From contig NZ_JASBRI010000020.1 of NCBI RefSeq assembly GCF_030149515.1, positions 62,001 through 126,000 on the forward strand: a stretch of 64,000 nucleotides of DNA, in the 5' to 3' direction. The notes beneath the pieces were generated by a model, which did no database searches, was not told the DNA's origin, and saw nothing but the letters and a program-made list of their open reading frames with translations. Shown one piece after another: positions 1-11,250 of this stretch. This stretch comes from Maricaulis sp. (GTDB lineage Bacteria > Pseudomonadota > Alphaproteobacteria > Caulobacterales > Maricaulaceae). Every line of letters begins with the position of its first letter. Within the stretch, counting starts at the first letter, position 1. The position numbers and the translations under genes are program-made.

Positions 1-1
1 C

Positions 2-430
2 AACCTACACAATATAGTAAACGTAATAGAGAAGGCGTCTAAAAACAATTATGTATATAAATTCCACCTGCGCGAGCCCCTACTCGCACTTCGCGCACGG
101 TTCGACTATAAGTACTGGCCGACGGTGGAGGAATGCTGCATGGCGATCGCATCTGACGCGTCTGAAAGCGTACCAAACGCCAATAACGCGGTTGCCGAGG
201 CGGTCACTAGAAGCCAAAGAAACTCGAAAGCAGACTTCTTCAAGGCACTTCTGGTCGATATCGATGAACTTCTAGAAGACTTTCCTTTTGAAATTCCTGA
301 TAATTTCAAGCTATCGGACGAAACTATCGCCACGCTAGGAAACTGCATTCTCGAACTGGAAGCTAATTCTCTCGTAGATGGTCAATATATCAAACGACTC
401 CGACAGGGGATGCGCCATCGTTCGGACTGA
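2..430 (+). CDS. Hypothetical protein, C-terminal part (5' end outside window)
   Basis: Frame 2 is open from base 2 to the stop at 428-430; the listed 125..430 ORF is an internal GTG start in this frame. AT-rich compared with the rest of the window. Confidence 0.5.
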   Translation, partial: NLHNIVNVIEKASKNNYVYKFHLREPLLALRARFDYKYWPTVEECCMAIASDASESVPNANNAVAEAVTRSQRNSKADFFKALLVDIDELLEDFPFEIPDNFKLSDETIATLGNCILELEANSLVDGQYIKRLRQGMRHRSD

Positions 431-676
431 ACCCGCGCGCCACTATTGGTGATCTTCGTGACCACGCGACCCCAAAACCCCCTCTTCGACGCAGCGGATG
501 AGACGCGGGGTGAGACTTCCTATCTCACTCCACCTCGGCGTCATTTCGCCCAGATGATCCGTAAAAGCGGGATGCACCGCCGGGCCATACAAACCGATCC
601 AGAAGCAGGCACGATCCCCGCTGCAAGTCTCTAGAGAAAAATGAGTTTATGGACCCCAGTCCGCTTTCTTACCCGT

Positions 677-1396
677 TTACGGGATAACGTACGCTCGCTC
701 TTCAATCCGGTCAGGGTTTGGAGGGATTAGGATGACCTCGTCAAATACCCCTTTGTCGACCTTGGCGTCCTTGAAGAGCTCTCGGTCAAAATCATCGAGT
801 CCATGGGCCACGTGATCTACGAGTACGAGCATCCAATTGCGGTACTTTTGTTTGCGAGGTGCAATTTTTTTGCTCTTTTCCTGAATGGCGTGCTCGACGC
901 TCTTTGAAAGGATTTCCAAGAGCCACCCACCAGATGAATCATCAAAACCCCCGCCCAAGACGAACTGACGCCCCAAAGGCTTTGAAGCTTTTACGATTTC
1001 GACTTGGACAGTACCCGCCACACGCTGCCAGGTAGACGTTGCGAAGTCACCAGCAAGAAACTCATTCAAGGTTTGAACTAGAGCGCTCTGAAGGACCTTT
1101 CGCTTTGGCAGAGGGCGATCAAATTTAATCAAAACAAAGTAGCTGTCGGCACGCCCTTTCGTCTCAAACTTCTCAAGAACTTGACGCACCGTCTTCCACA
1201 GCGGAACGGCCGCTTCTTCTATACTCGCAACCTTCCCACTTGACGACTGCACCAGTTGATCAATTCGGCGCACCTCTACAGCAAGCGAGCCATCACAAAC
1301 GAAATCAGGGGGCACATTTCCGTCGGGCTCGTACTCAATCTTCGCCCAACCTTGACGTTCCAAAAAGACTTTCACCAAAGCTTCGGATCGATCCAT
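677..1396 (-). CDS. Hypothetical protein, PD-(D/E)XK nuclease-like motif
   Basis: 239 aa ORF with N-terminal ...EPDGNVPPDFVCDGSLAVEVRR..., resembling PD...ExK/R; ATG is 3 bp after the guaA stop; GGGAG ribosome-binding-like sequence overlaps the guaA 3' end. Confidence 0.6.
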   Translation of the reverse strand: MDRSEALVKVFLERQGWAKIEYEPDGNVPPDFVCDGSLAVEVRRIDQLVQSSSGKVASIEEAAVPLWKTVRQVLEKFETKGRADSYFVLIKFDRPLPKRKVLQSALVQTLNEFLAGDFATSTWQRVAGTVQVEIVKASKPLGRQFVLGGGFDDSSGGWLLEILSKSVEHAIQEKSKKIAPRKQKYRNWMLVLVDHVAHGLDDFDRELFKDAKVDKGVFDEVILIPPNPDRIEERAYVIP

Positions 1397-1399
1397 CCC

Positions 1400-2974
1400 C
1401 TACTCCCACTCAATCGTCCCCGGTGGCTTGCTGGTCACATCATACACCACCCGGTTCACGCCGCGGCATTCATTGATGATCCGGGTTGCCACGCGGCCGA
1501 GGAAATCGTGCTCGAACGGGTAGTAATCCGCCGTCATGCCGTCCACCGATGTCACCGCCCTGAGCGCCAGCACATGGTCGTAGGTGCGTTCGTCGCCCAT
1601 CACGCCGACGGTGCGCACGGGCAGGAGGACCGAGAAGGCCTGCCAGATCTTGTCATAGAGGCCTTCCTTGCGGATCTCGTCGATATAGATCGCGTCGGCC
1701 TTGCGCAGGATGTCGGCCTTTTCCTTCGAGACGGCGCCGGGGATGCGGATGGCCAGGCCCGGCCCCGGGAAGGGGTGACGGCCGACGAAGGCTTCGGGCA
1801 GGCCCAGCTCACGGCCCAGCGCCCGTACCTCGTCCTTGAACAGTTCGCGCAGGGGTTCCACCAGACCCATATTCATGCGTTCGGGAAGGCCGCCGACATT
1901 GTGGTGCGACTTGATCGTGACGGAGGGACCGCCATCGAAGGAAACACTTTCGATCACGTCCGGATAGAGCGTGCCCTGGGCCAGGAAATCGGCGCCGCCG
2001 GCCTCCTTCGCCTTTTCCTCGAACACGTCGATGAAGAGCTTGCCGATCGTCTTGCGCTTAACTTCCGGATCCTCGACCCCGTCGAGAGCCTTGAGGAACA
2101 TGTCTTCCGCATCGGCATGGATGAGCGGGATGTTGTAGTGTTCGCGGAACAGGGTCACCACCTCCTCCGCCTCGCCCAGCCGCATCAGGCCGGTATCCAC
2201 GAAGACGCAGGTCAGCTGGTCGCCGATCGCCTCGTGCAACAGCACGGCGACGACCGAGCTGTCCACGCCGCCGGAGAGGCCGCAGATCACTCGTCTGTCG
2301 CCCACCTGTTCGCGGACTTTCAGGATCGCCTCGTCCTTGAAGGAGGCCATCGACCAGTCGCCGGAAAGGCCGGCAATCGTGTGGGTGAAATTCCTCAGCA
2401 GGGCGGCGCCGCGCGGCGTGTGCACGACTTCCGGGTGGAATTGCACACCATAGAATTTGCGGTCCTCGTCGGCGATCGCGGCAAAGGGTGCATGGCCGGA
2501 CCTGGCAATCACCTTGAAGCCCGGCGGCAGGGCCGAGACGCGGTCGCCATGGCTCATCCACACGCGTTCTTCGTGACCGACGGGTCCGAACCCCTCGAAC
2601 AGCGGGCTGTCCTCGATCAGGGTGATGTCGGCGCGGCCGAATTCGCGATCGTCGGAGGCTTCCACCGATCCGCCCAGCTGGGCACACATCGTCTGTTCGC
2701 CATAGCAGATGCCCAGCACCGGTATCCCGCGGGTAAACACGCTCTCGTCGGCGCGGGGGGAATTGTCCCAGTGCGTGGAATGCGGCGACCCCGACAGGAT
2801 GATCGCCCTGGGATCGAAATCGTCGATAAAGGCCTTGTCGGCGCGGTTATAGGGGTGGATCTCGCAGAACACCCCGCTTTCGCGCACGCGCCGGGCGATC
2901 AGCTGGGTCACCTGGCTGCCGAAGTCGATGATCAGGAGCTTCTGGTGGTTTTCGTGAATGATGTCGTCGGTCAT
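1400..2974 (-). CDS. guaA: GMP synthase (glutamine-hydrolysing)
   Basis: Class I glutamine amidotransferase domain (VLGICYGEQ), PP-loop ATPase ([10 protein letters not shown]), C-terminal ...[14 protein letters not shown]. Start at MTDDIIHE preferred over the longer ORF. Confidence 0.97.
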   Translation of the reverse strand: MTDDIIHENHQKLLIIDFGSQVTQLIARRVRESGVFCEIHPYNRADKAFIDDFDPRAIILSGSPHSTHWDNSPRADESVFTRGIPVLGICYGEQTMCAQLGGSVEASDDREFGRADITLIEDSPLFEGFGPVGHEERVWMSHGDRVSALPPGFKVIARSGHAPFAAIADEDRKFYGVQFHPEVVHTPRGAALLRNFTHTIAGLSGDWSMASFKDEAILKVREQVGDRRVICGLSGGVDSSVVAVLLHEAIGDQLTCVFVDTGLMRLGEAEEVVTLFREHYNIPLIHADAEDMFLKALDGVEDPEVKRKTIGKLFIDVFEEKAKEAGGADFLAQGTLYPDVIESVSFDGGPSVTIKSHHNVGGLPERMNMGLVEPLRELFKDEVRALGRELGLPEAFVGRHPFPGPGLAIRIPGAVSKEKADILRKADAIYIDEIRKEGLYDKIWQAFSVLLPVRTVGVMGDERTYDHVLALRAVTSVDGMTADYYPFEHDFLGRVATRIINECRGVNRVVYDVTSKPPGTIEWE

Positions 2975-3202
2975 GCGCGCACAGACCCGCAGGCGCGGGT
3001 TTCCCAAAGGTCGATTTTCAAGGGGGATGGCCGAGTTGAAGTCAGCATGCGGCCCGATAGCGCGAGTCAGCGCGAATGGCTAGAGGCCAGCGGCACAGGG
3101 ACGGGAAATGACCGGTTCTGCCCCTTCCGGACCGATTGGACCTTGAACCCGTCCTCCGGCGGGCTCAGATTTGGGCTGTCCAAGCCGCACCGGGAGCCCG
3201 TC

Positions 3203-3799
3203 ATGTATCCGTTCCGCCTTGCCGTCCTGCCCGCCAGCCTCGTCCTGCTGGCAGCCTGCTCGCAACCGGCCGCCCAGGGCGACTGGGTTCTCGATGGCAG
3301 CGCCTCCCGTCTCAACTTCGTCTCGATCAAGGCCGGAGACGTGGCCGAAACACACCGTTTCACGGATCTGTCCGGTTCCGTCGCCCCGGGCGGCGAGGCC
3401 GAACTGGTGATCGATCTGGCCAGTGTCGATACCGGCATCGGGATCCGCGACGAACGCATGCGCGAACACTTTTTCGAAGTCGCGGATTTTCCGCAGGCCC
3501 GGATCACCGCCCGGATTGACCTGGCAACACTGGCCGAACTGGCCCCGGGCGAACGCACCACGCTTGCCGTCGACGCCACGCTCGACCTGCACGGAGCCAG
3601 CGTGCCCCTGGCCGCGGATGTGGTGGTGACCGATCTCAACGGCACCCGCGTACTGGTGGAAAGTGCCGCGCCGGTCGCCCTTCATGTCGGGGATTTCGGC
3701 CTCGGCGACGGTCTCGCAACCCTGCAGGACCTGGCCGGACTTCCCTCGATCACACCGGTCACGCCGGTGACGTTTTCGCTGGTATTCGAACGCGGCTAA
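3203..3799 (+). CDS. YceI family lipoprotein
   Basis: Lipobox-like signal (LVLLAACSQ) followed by a YceI-like pattern (WVLDGSASRLNFVSIKAG... RDERMREHFFEVADFP...). Start inside a longer spurious ORF. Confidence 0.8.
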   Translation: MYPFRLAVLPASLVLLAACSQPAAQGDWVLDGSASRLNFVSIKAGDVAETHRFTDLSGSVAPGGEAELVIDLASVDTGIGIRDERMREHFFEVADFPQARITARIDLATLAELAPGERTTLAVDATLDLHGASVPLAADVVVTDLNGTRVLVESAAPVALHVGDFGLGDGLATLQDLAGLPSITPVTPVTFSLVFERG

Positions 3800-5109
3800 C
3801 CGCGCCGCTCCATCACGCAGATATAGAAGCCGTCCGTATCCGTTCGGGCCGGCGAGAGCTGGAGCGCGCCATGGGCGCCCGTGCACGCTTCCAGGACGGT
3901 CCGGGCGCCATCGGCGAGCTGCCCCGTAGCCTCCATCACGTCCAGCGCAGGCACCGGCTGGAAGCCGTCCGTGCGCGCCAGAAAATCCGTGATCCGGTCC
4001 TCATTCTCCTCGGGCAGGACAGAGCAGGTGACGTAGACGAGACGGCCGCCGTGCTTCACATAGCCGCTGGCGCCATCGAGCACCGCATCCTGTTCGGCCA
4101 TGCGTTTTTCCAGGGCGGCGGGCCTGAGGCGCCACTTGGCGTCGGGGCGGCGGCGCCAGGTTCCCGTGCCCGTGCACGGCGCGTCGCAGAAAACGACATC
4201 CATCTTCTCAGGAAGATCGCCCAATACCTCGTTTTCCTTGCCGTCATGCACCTGGACATTGCGCGCGTCGGCGCGTTTCAGACGCGGCCATATAGCGCGC
4301 AGGCGGCGCCAGTCGATGTCCCAGGCATGGACCTGTCCGGTATTCATCAGGAGCGCCGACAGGGCGAGCGTCTTGCCGCCGGCGCCGGCGCACTAGTCCA
4401 GGATCTGCAGGCCCGGCCGGGCGCCCGATGCCAGGGCGGCGAGCTGGGAACCGATATCCTGCACCTCCACCCAGCCCTTGCCATAGGCGGGAATACTCTC
4501 GGCGGCCGCTGCCTTGCCGCGCGGATCGCGCTGGGGAATACGGATGGCGGAGCGCACCAGGCAGGCGGGTTCCGCAGCCTTCAGTTTCGACGACACCTCT
4601 TTGAAAGCCTTGTCGAAATCGACCTTTACTTCATTCACTCGAAGATCGACCGGGGCGCGTGAGGACAGGAGCCGCCCCTCCTCCGCCGCGGCCTCGCCAA
4701 AGGCCCGCAGAAGGCTTTCCTCCAGCCATTCAGGCACATCGCCGCGAATGTGGAGCGGGGCGTCCGAAATATCGCGGGAGAGCCCGTCCCGTTCGGCAGG
4801 AGTGAGCGGGTCCGGCGCGTGCTCGTCGCCCTCGAACAGCGCGTCGATCCCGTCGGCCGAGAGCCCCCAGATCCGGCCGGCCGTGCCCAGCGCCAGGGCC
4901 CGCGCCGAACCGCCGCCCATCGCGTGGGCGATCGAGGCCCGGTGCCGAAGCGCATCCAGAACCAGCCCGCCGATCCACGCCCTGTCGCCCGAGCCGGCAA
5001 AACGATGCGCCTTGCCCCAGTCGCGCACGGCATCCTTCACCGGCTGGTGCTGGCGCTGCAATGTGTCGAGGATCTCGATGGCCGCGGCAATGCGGGCGCC
5101 GTCTTTCAT
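3796..5109 (-). pseudogene. rsmB: RsmB/NOP family 16S rRNA m5C methyltransferase interrupted by in-frame amber stop (ORFs 4393..5109 and 3796..4347)
   Basis: N-terminal ORF ends ...ARPGLQILD*; the same frame continues CAGAGGKTLALSALLMNTGQVHAWDID..., with DAPCTGTGTWRRRPDAKW and the catalytic-type VTCSVLPEEN downstream. Only TAG at 4393-4395 breaks the frame. Confidence 0.85.
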
Positions 5110-5136
5110 GGTCCTGTCCCGGTCTGCGGCCGGCCG

Positions 5137-5676
5137 TCACGTCTCCGGCATGCGGAGCGGCAGCGCGATCGCCTTTTTGAGCGTGGCTTTCACCAGCTGT
5201 TTGTGGATGGGAAGGATGAGCGCCAGATAGACGTATCCGAACCCGTTGTGACGCTTGCAGCAGGTCGTCATGACGACTTTCGCCGCCGCACCGCGCGTGC
5301 GATGCACTGATAGACGAAAATCCTGGTGCCGGTCATCCTCCCCCAGCAGGACCTCGTCGGCTTCCAGCGCATAGAGGCGGAAGAAATTCACCCGGTCGCC
5401 GGGCCCTTTCTCGTGCGGCGCCTTGCCCCCGCCCTCGGCACGCAGCTGGCCGGTCGTCTTGAGCCCCAGCGGGGCGACGAGCGCATCGCGGAGGGCGATC
5501 AGCGCGTTGGACCAGCCGAACTCGACCGTGCCGAAATGCTCGGCGAAGGCATACGGCGCACAGTTCTGCAGGTCCGGGCGGCCATCCAGCGAGATGCTGT
5601 AGCAGTCCACATAATCGCACGGCGCGATATAGGCACCGATCAGGCTGCCGGGCGGCGGTGTATCCTTGCGGGGCAT
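5137..5676 (-). CDS. DUF2867 domain-containing protein
   Basis: 179 aa ORF; ...VDCYSISL..., VVMTTCCKRHNGFGYVYLALILPIHK pattern recalled for DUF2867. Confidence 0.7.
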   Translation of the reverse strand: MPRKDTPPPGSLIGAYIAPCDYVDCYSISLDGRPDLQNCAPYAFAEHFGTVEFGWSNALIALRDALVAPLGLKTTGQLRAEGGGKAPHEKGPGDRVNFFRLYALEADEVLLGEDDRHQDFRLSVHRTRGAAAKVVMTTCCKRHNGFGYVYLALILPIHKQLVKATLKKAIALPLRMPET

Positions 5677-5732
5677 GCGGCAAACTCCCGGGGCCGGTCC
5701 TGCCCGCAGGATACACCTGCGGCCGCAGCCCC

Positions 5733-6101
5733 CTATTTCGGACGCGCTCCGCCATAGGCGGCGGCCAGCTGGCGGCAGATCGTTGCCGGGTCGGTGTAGA
5801 TGCGCCGTTCGTTCACGACAGCCTCGGGCTCTTCATGGGCGTGGCTGTCTTCGGCAAGAATCAGCGTCGGTGCGTTCTGGTGGTCGTCGTCCAGCAGCGC
5901 GACGATCTCGGTGCGCGGACGGGGATGGTCGATGCGCACCACGGTGATGCGGTCGGCCCAGTGCGGATTGACCGCCAGCGCGCCCTCCATCGTGCAGCAA
6001 TCGGCGCACAGCCAGGGGCCGCCTTCGGCATCGTCCCACTGTCCGGTGAGCAGGAAAAGCACGTCTTTCGACATGTCGATCATCGGCTGGTCCGTCATCA
6101 T
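5733..6101 (-). CDS. DUF3088 domain-containing protein
   Basis: 122 aa; MSKDVLFLL..., WLCADCCTMEGAL, PTLIL...; overlaps the upstream MAPEG gene by 4 bp. Confidence 0.65.
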   Translation of the reverse strand: MMTDQPMIDMSKDVLFLLTGQWDDAEGGPWLCADCCTMEGALAVNPHWADRITVVRIDHPRPRTEIVALLDDDHQNAPTLILAEDSHAHEEPEAVVNERRIYTDPATICRQLAAAYGGARPK

Positions 6102-6514
6102 CGCGTGATTACCTCAATCGCCATGACGGTCCAGAATGCGGCGAGCACGAGCACGCCGGCCAGGAAGGCCATGAAGCGGTGCAGCATGTGATTGGTGGTG
6201 ATGTGGATCGCCACATGCACCAGGCGAACACACACCCAGACCCAGGCCAGGGCCAGCAGAACGGGACCTGCCACATCGTAAACGCCGGCAAAGGCAATGC
6301 CCGCATAGAATAGGATCGGCGTCTCCAGCTGGTTCTGGTAGGCGTTGGAGAATAGCATCGACCGTTTCGGCCACGTCTTCTGCCCCAGCGCCACCTCGGA
6401 CACTTTCACCTCACCGCGCCGGATCGCCGCGGTCCGCGTCAGCCCGGTCGCAATTACCAGGGCGAAGGTCAGCGCCACCTGCACCAGGACCGGATAGAGA
6501 AAAGCTGTGTTCAT
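6098..6514 (-). CDS. MAPEG family membrane protein
   Basis: MNTAFLYPVLVQVALTF... multi-TM, NAYQNQLETPILFYAG..., RLVHVAIH typical of MAPEG proteins. Confidence 0.8.
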   Translation of the reverse strand: MNTAFLYPVLVQVALTFALVIATGLTRTAAIRRGEVKVSEVALGQKTWPKRSMLFSNAYQNQLETPILFYAGIAFAGVYDVAGPVLLALAWVWVCVRLVHVAIHITTNHMLHRFMAFLAGVLVLAAFWTVMAIEVITR

Positions 6515-6643
6515 CGCATAACTCCCGTTCAAGCCGCTCTCCCGGCGGCGACACGGGACCCTAGTCAGGCTTCCCGGCGTGCGACAGCCATCCCGGTGGA
6601 TGGCTGCCATACGCCAGTTTTTGCAGCGGTTTCGCGTCCGCAA

Positions 6644-8167
<1,524 letters not shown>

Positions 8168-8283
8168 TCAAACACCGAATGCGGATCAATGGTCACAAAG
8201 CCGGAAAATTCTCGCGCCATGGATCGATTGTTAACGCCTTCCAGCTAGGTTCCCCGCGAATTGTACGACGAATGGGGGCTGGC

Positions 8284-10326
8284 ATGCGGGTCATCACCTG
8301 CCTGTTCACCGAACACAATCTCTGGCTCGTCCTGCTTGCCGCAGCCATGTGTGTGACCGGGTGCGTTGTGACACTGCACCTGTTTCGCCGTGCCCTGCGC
8401 ACGGGCGGACCGGAGAAGGCCGGCTGGCTGTTCCTCACCGCCGTCTGCGCCGGATCCTCGATCTGGACGACGCATTTCATCGCCATGCTGGGCTACCAGC
8501 CCGGCGTGCCGGTGAGTTTCGATGCGGCCCTGACCCTGTTCTCCATGATCATTGCCATCGCCGGCACGGCCATCGGCCTGGCCATCGCTGCTGGCCGGTT
8601 CGGCCGCGCCGCGCCGGTCTTCGGCGGCGCGATCTTCGGTCTCGCGATCGCCGCCATGCATTTCACCGGCATGTTCGCCTACCGGGTCGACGGGCTGGTG
8701 GCCTGGGACCAGACCTATGTGACGGCTTCCATCCTCCTCTCCGTCGGACTTGCCGCCGCCGCCTTCCAGGCCGTGTACCGCTGGAAATCCGGCGCGCGCA
8801 TCTTCGTGGCCCCGGGAATTCTCGTCCTGGCCATCGTCACCCTGCACTTCACAGCCATGGCGGCCTTCCAAGTCACGCCGCTGGCCGGCATGGAGACCGG
8901 TGCCGACAGCGCCGCCTTCCGGGCCATGGCGCTTTCGGTCGCCGTGGCCGGCCTGGTCATCGTCGGCACGGGCGTGTCCAGCTATCTGATCGATTTCCGT
9001 GTCCGCGAGGACTCCGACGAGCAATTGCGTCACATGGCGCTGCACGATCCGCTGACCGGCCTGCCCAACCGCACCAGTTTCAATGCCCATCTCGATGCCT
9101 GTCTGGCAGATGCCGAAACCGCCAACAGTCTCGCCGTGGTCGGCATCGATCTGAACCGTTTCAAGGAAATCAACGATGTCTGGGGCCATGAGGCCGGCGA
9201 TGCCGTCCTGTGCACCCTGGCCGACCGGTTGAAGGCCTTTGCCGGCCAGACCCATTTCGCCGCCCGCCTCGGCGGGGACGAATTCTGTGTCGTGTTGCAC
9301 ACCGACACGCGAACCGCCCTGCAGGAACGCGTGGAGGCGATCGAGGCCCTGTTCAACGAGCCCGTGGTCTACGGCGAATATGAATCGGCGACCGGCGCCA
9401 GCCTCGGCGTTGCCGTCTATCCGCATGACGGCAAGGACCGCGATGCGCTGGTCCGCAATGCCGACCTGGCCATGTACAAGGCCAAGATCGATCCGATGCT
9501 CGATGTCTGTTTCTACGACACCGAGCTGGGCGAGGAGGTTCGCGAACGCCGGGCCCTGGCAAACGATCTGCGCAGCGCGATCGAGACCGACCAGCTGGAA
9601 CTGCACTACCAGGTCCAGACCTCCATCGGCACGGGCGAAGTGCGCGGCTTCGAGGCCCTTCTGCGCTGGACCCATCCCGCGCGCGGCCCGGTCCCCCCGG
9701 CCGATTTCATCCCGCTGGCCGAAGCCAACGGGCTCATCCTGCCGCTCGGCGAATGGGTGCTGCGCCGGGCCTGCCGCGATGCGGCCGGCTGGGGCAATGA
9801 CCACAAGGTCGCGGTGAACCTGTCCGCCGTGCAGCTGACCCATACGGGCCTGCCGCGGCAGATCCAGCAGATCCTGCTCGAGACCGGCCTGCCTGTCAGC
9901 CGGCTCGAGATCGAGCTGACCGAGACCGCGCTGATCAAGGACAAGGTGCAATCCCTGCACATCATGCGTCAGATCAAGGCGCTGGGCGTGTCGGTCGCGC
10001 TCGACGATTTCGGCACCGGCTATTCCTCGCTGGACATCCTGCGCACCTTCCCCTTCGACAAGATCAAGCTGGACAGGTCCTTTACCGAGGAATTGGAGAG
10101 CGACCACCGCTCCCTCGCCGTGGTACGTGCCATCCTCGCCCTCGCCAAGAGCCTGGGCATCCCGGTCCTCGCCGAAGGCATCGAGACAATGAACCAGCTC
10201 TCGCTGCTGAAGGACGAGGCCTGCGACGAAGGCCAGGGCTTCTATCTCGGCCGCCCGGCTCCGATGGACGCTCAGGGCTCCGCCGTCTCGGGCGAACCCG
10301 GCCTCCCGCGGTCCGGCGCCGCCTGA
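8284..10326 (+). CDS. MHYT sensor - GGDEF - EAL protein
   Basis: Three MHYT-like repeats (THFIAM, MHFTGM, LHFTAM), ARLGGDEF, GFEALLRW. Confidence 0.92.
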   Translation: MRVITCLFTEHNLWLVLLAAAMCVTGCVVTLHLFRRALRTGGPEKAGWLFLTAVCAGSSIWTTHFIAMLGYQPGVPVSFDAALTLFSMIIAIAGTAIGLAIAAGRFGRAAPVFGGAIFGLAIAAMHFTGMFAYRVDGLVAWDQTYVTASILLSVGLAAAAFQAVYRWKSGARIFVAPGILVLAIVTLHFTAMAAFQVTPLAGMETGADSAAFRAMALSVAVAGLVIVGTGVSSYLIDFRVREDSDEQLRHMALHDPLTGLPNRTSFNAHLDACLADAETANSLAVVGIDLNRFKEINDVWGHEAGDAVLCTLADRLKAFAGQTHFAARLGGDEFCVVLHTDTRTALQERVEAIEALFNEPVVYGEYESATGASLGVAVYPHDGKDRDALVRNADLAMYKAKIDPMLDVCFYDTELGEEVRERRALANDLRSAIETDQLELHYQVQTSIGTGEVRGFEALLRWTHPARGPVPPADFIPLAEANGLILPLGEWVLRRACRDAAGWGNDHKVAVNLSAVQLTHTGLPRQIQQILLETGLPVSRLEIELTETALIKDKVQSLHIMRQIKALGVSVALDDFGTGYSSLDILRTFPFDKIKLDRSFTEELESDHRSLAVVRAILALAKSLGIPVLAEGIETMNQLSLLKDEACDEGQGFYLGRPAPMDAQGSAVSGEPGLPRSGAA

Positions 10327-10506
10327 AAGCGCGGCCGCCGTACCCGCTTGCGCGCAGCGCGCGTCCCGTGCGGATAGCGGCTCAGCGTTTTCCAGGCCTT
10401 GCGCCAAGTTCCAGATAGTGTGCCTCGCGCCTCAGGGAGAAGGGCTGAGGGACTGGCGGGCTTCCCATCATCCGGCCTCACGTCCGCCGGCAAACGCCGG
10501 CTGCCC

Positions 10507-11250
10507 CTACCCCCTGAACCCGGTCGCGATCACGAAGGTCTCGGCGCTCTCGGAGCGGCTGGCATCGGGTTTGAAATGACGGACCTTTTCGAAATTGGCC
10601 TTGAGCAGGTCGAGAAGATCGCCCTCGGCGCCGCCCTGGAAGACCTTGGCGACAAAGAAGCCGCCGGGTTTCAGGGTTTCCAGGGCGAACTGCGCGGCCA
10701 GTTCGACCAGGGCAACGATGCGCAGATGGTCGGTTTTCTTGTGGCCGGTGGTCCAGGGTGCAAGATCGGAAATGACGCCGTCGGCCGGTCCGCCCATCTC
10801 GGCCTTGACCAGGCCGGGCGCATCTTCGGCGGTGAAATCGTGCTGCAGGAGAGTGGCCCCCGGTACCGGTTCGATTTCGAGAAGGTCGATACCCACGACT
10901 TCCGCCGCCTTCGCCTTCAGCGCCACCTGAACCCAGCCGCCGGGCGCCGACCCCAGATCGACGATCCGCATACCGGGCTTGAGCAGGTGGAAGCGCTCGT
11001 CCAGCTGGATCAGCTTGTAGGCCGCGCGTGAGCGATAGCCCTCCATCTGGGCCTTCTTGACGTAAGGGTCATTGAGCTGGCGCTGCAGCCAGCGCGTGGA
11101 CGATGTCTTGCGGCCGCGCGCCGTCTTCACGCGCTCGAACATCTGTTTCGCCGCGCGGGCATCGCCGCCCTTTTTCACCGGGCCGGAACGCCGCCGGCGG
11201 CGCTTGCCGCCATCGCCCTTGCCGGCGCTCTCCTCGCTGTCATCGCTCAT
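10507..11250 (-). CDS. rlmE: 23S rRNA 2'-O-methyltransferase RlmE/FtsJ
   Basis: RSRAAYKLIQLDERF, IVDLGSAPGGWVQVA, VISDLAPWTTGHKKTDH. Confidence 0.95.
   Translation of the reverse strand: MSDDSEESAGKGDGGKRRRRRSGPVKKGGDARAAKQMFERVKTARGRKTSSTRWLQRQLNDPYVKKAQMEGYRSRAAYKLIQLDERFHLLKPGMRIVDLGSAPGGWVQVALKAKAAEVVGIDLLEIEPVPGATLLQHDFTAEDAPGLVKAEMGGPADGVISDLAPWTTGHKKTDHLRIVALVELAAQFALETLKPGGFFVAKVFQGGAEGDLLDLLKANFEKVRHFKPDASRSESAETFVIATGFRG

Noticed and set aside
520-545. Possible attachment-site copy of the guaA 3' end (CCTATCTCACTCCACC versus CCTACTCCCACTCAATC)
   Set aside because: Similarity is short and imperfect; not convincing as a direct repeat.
4393-4395. Selenocysteine or pyrrolysine decoding at the rsmB stop
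   Set aside because: Sec uses TGA, and no pyl genes or special downstream structure were seen; TAG also serves as an ordinary stop in guaA, so error or nonsense mutation is simpler.
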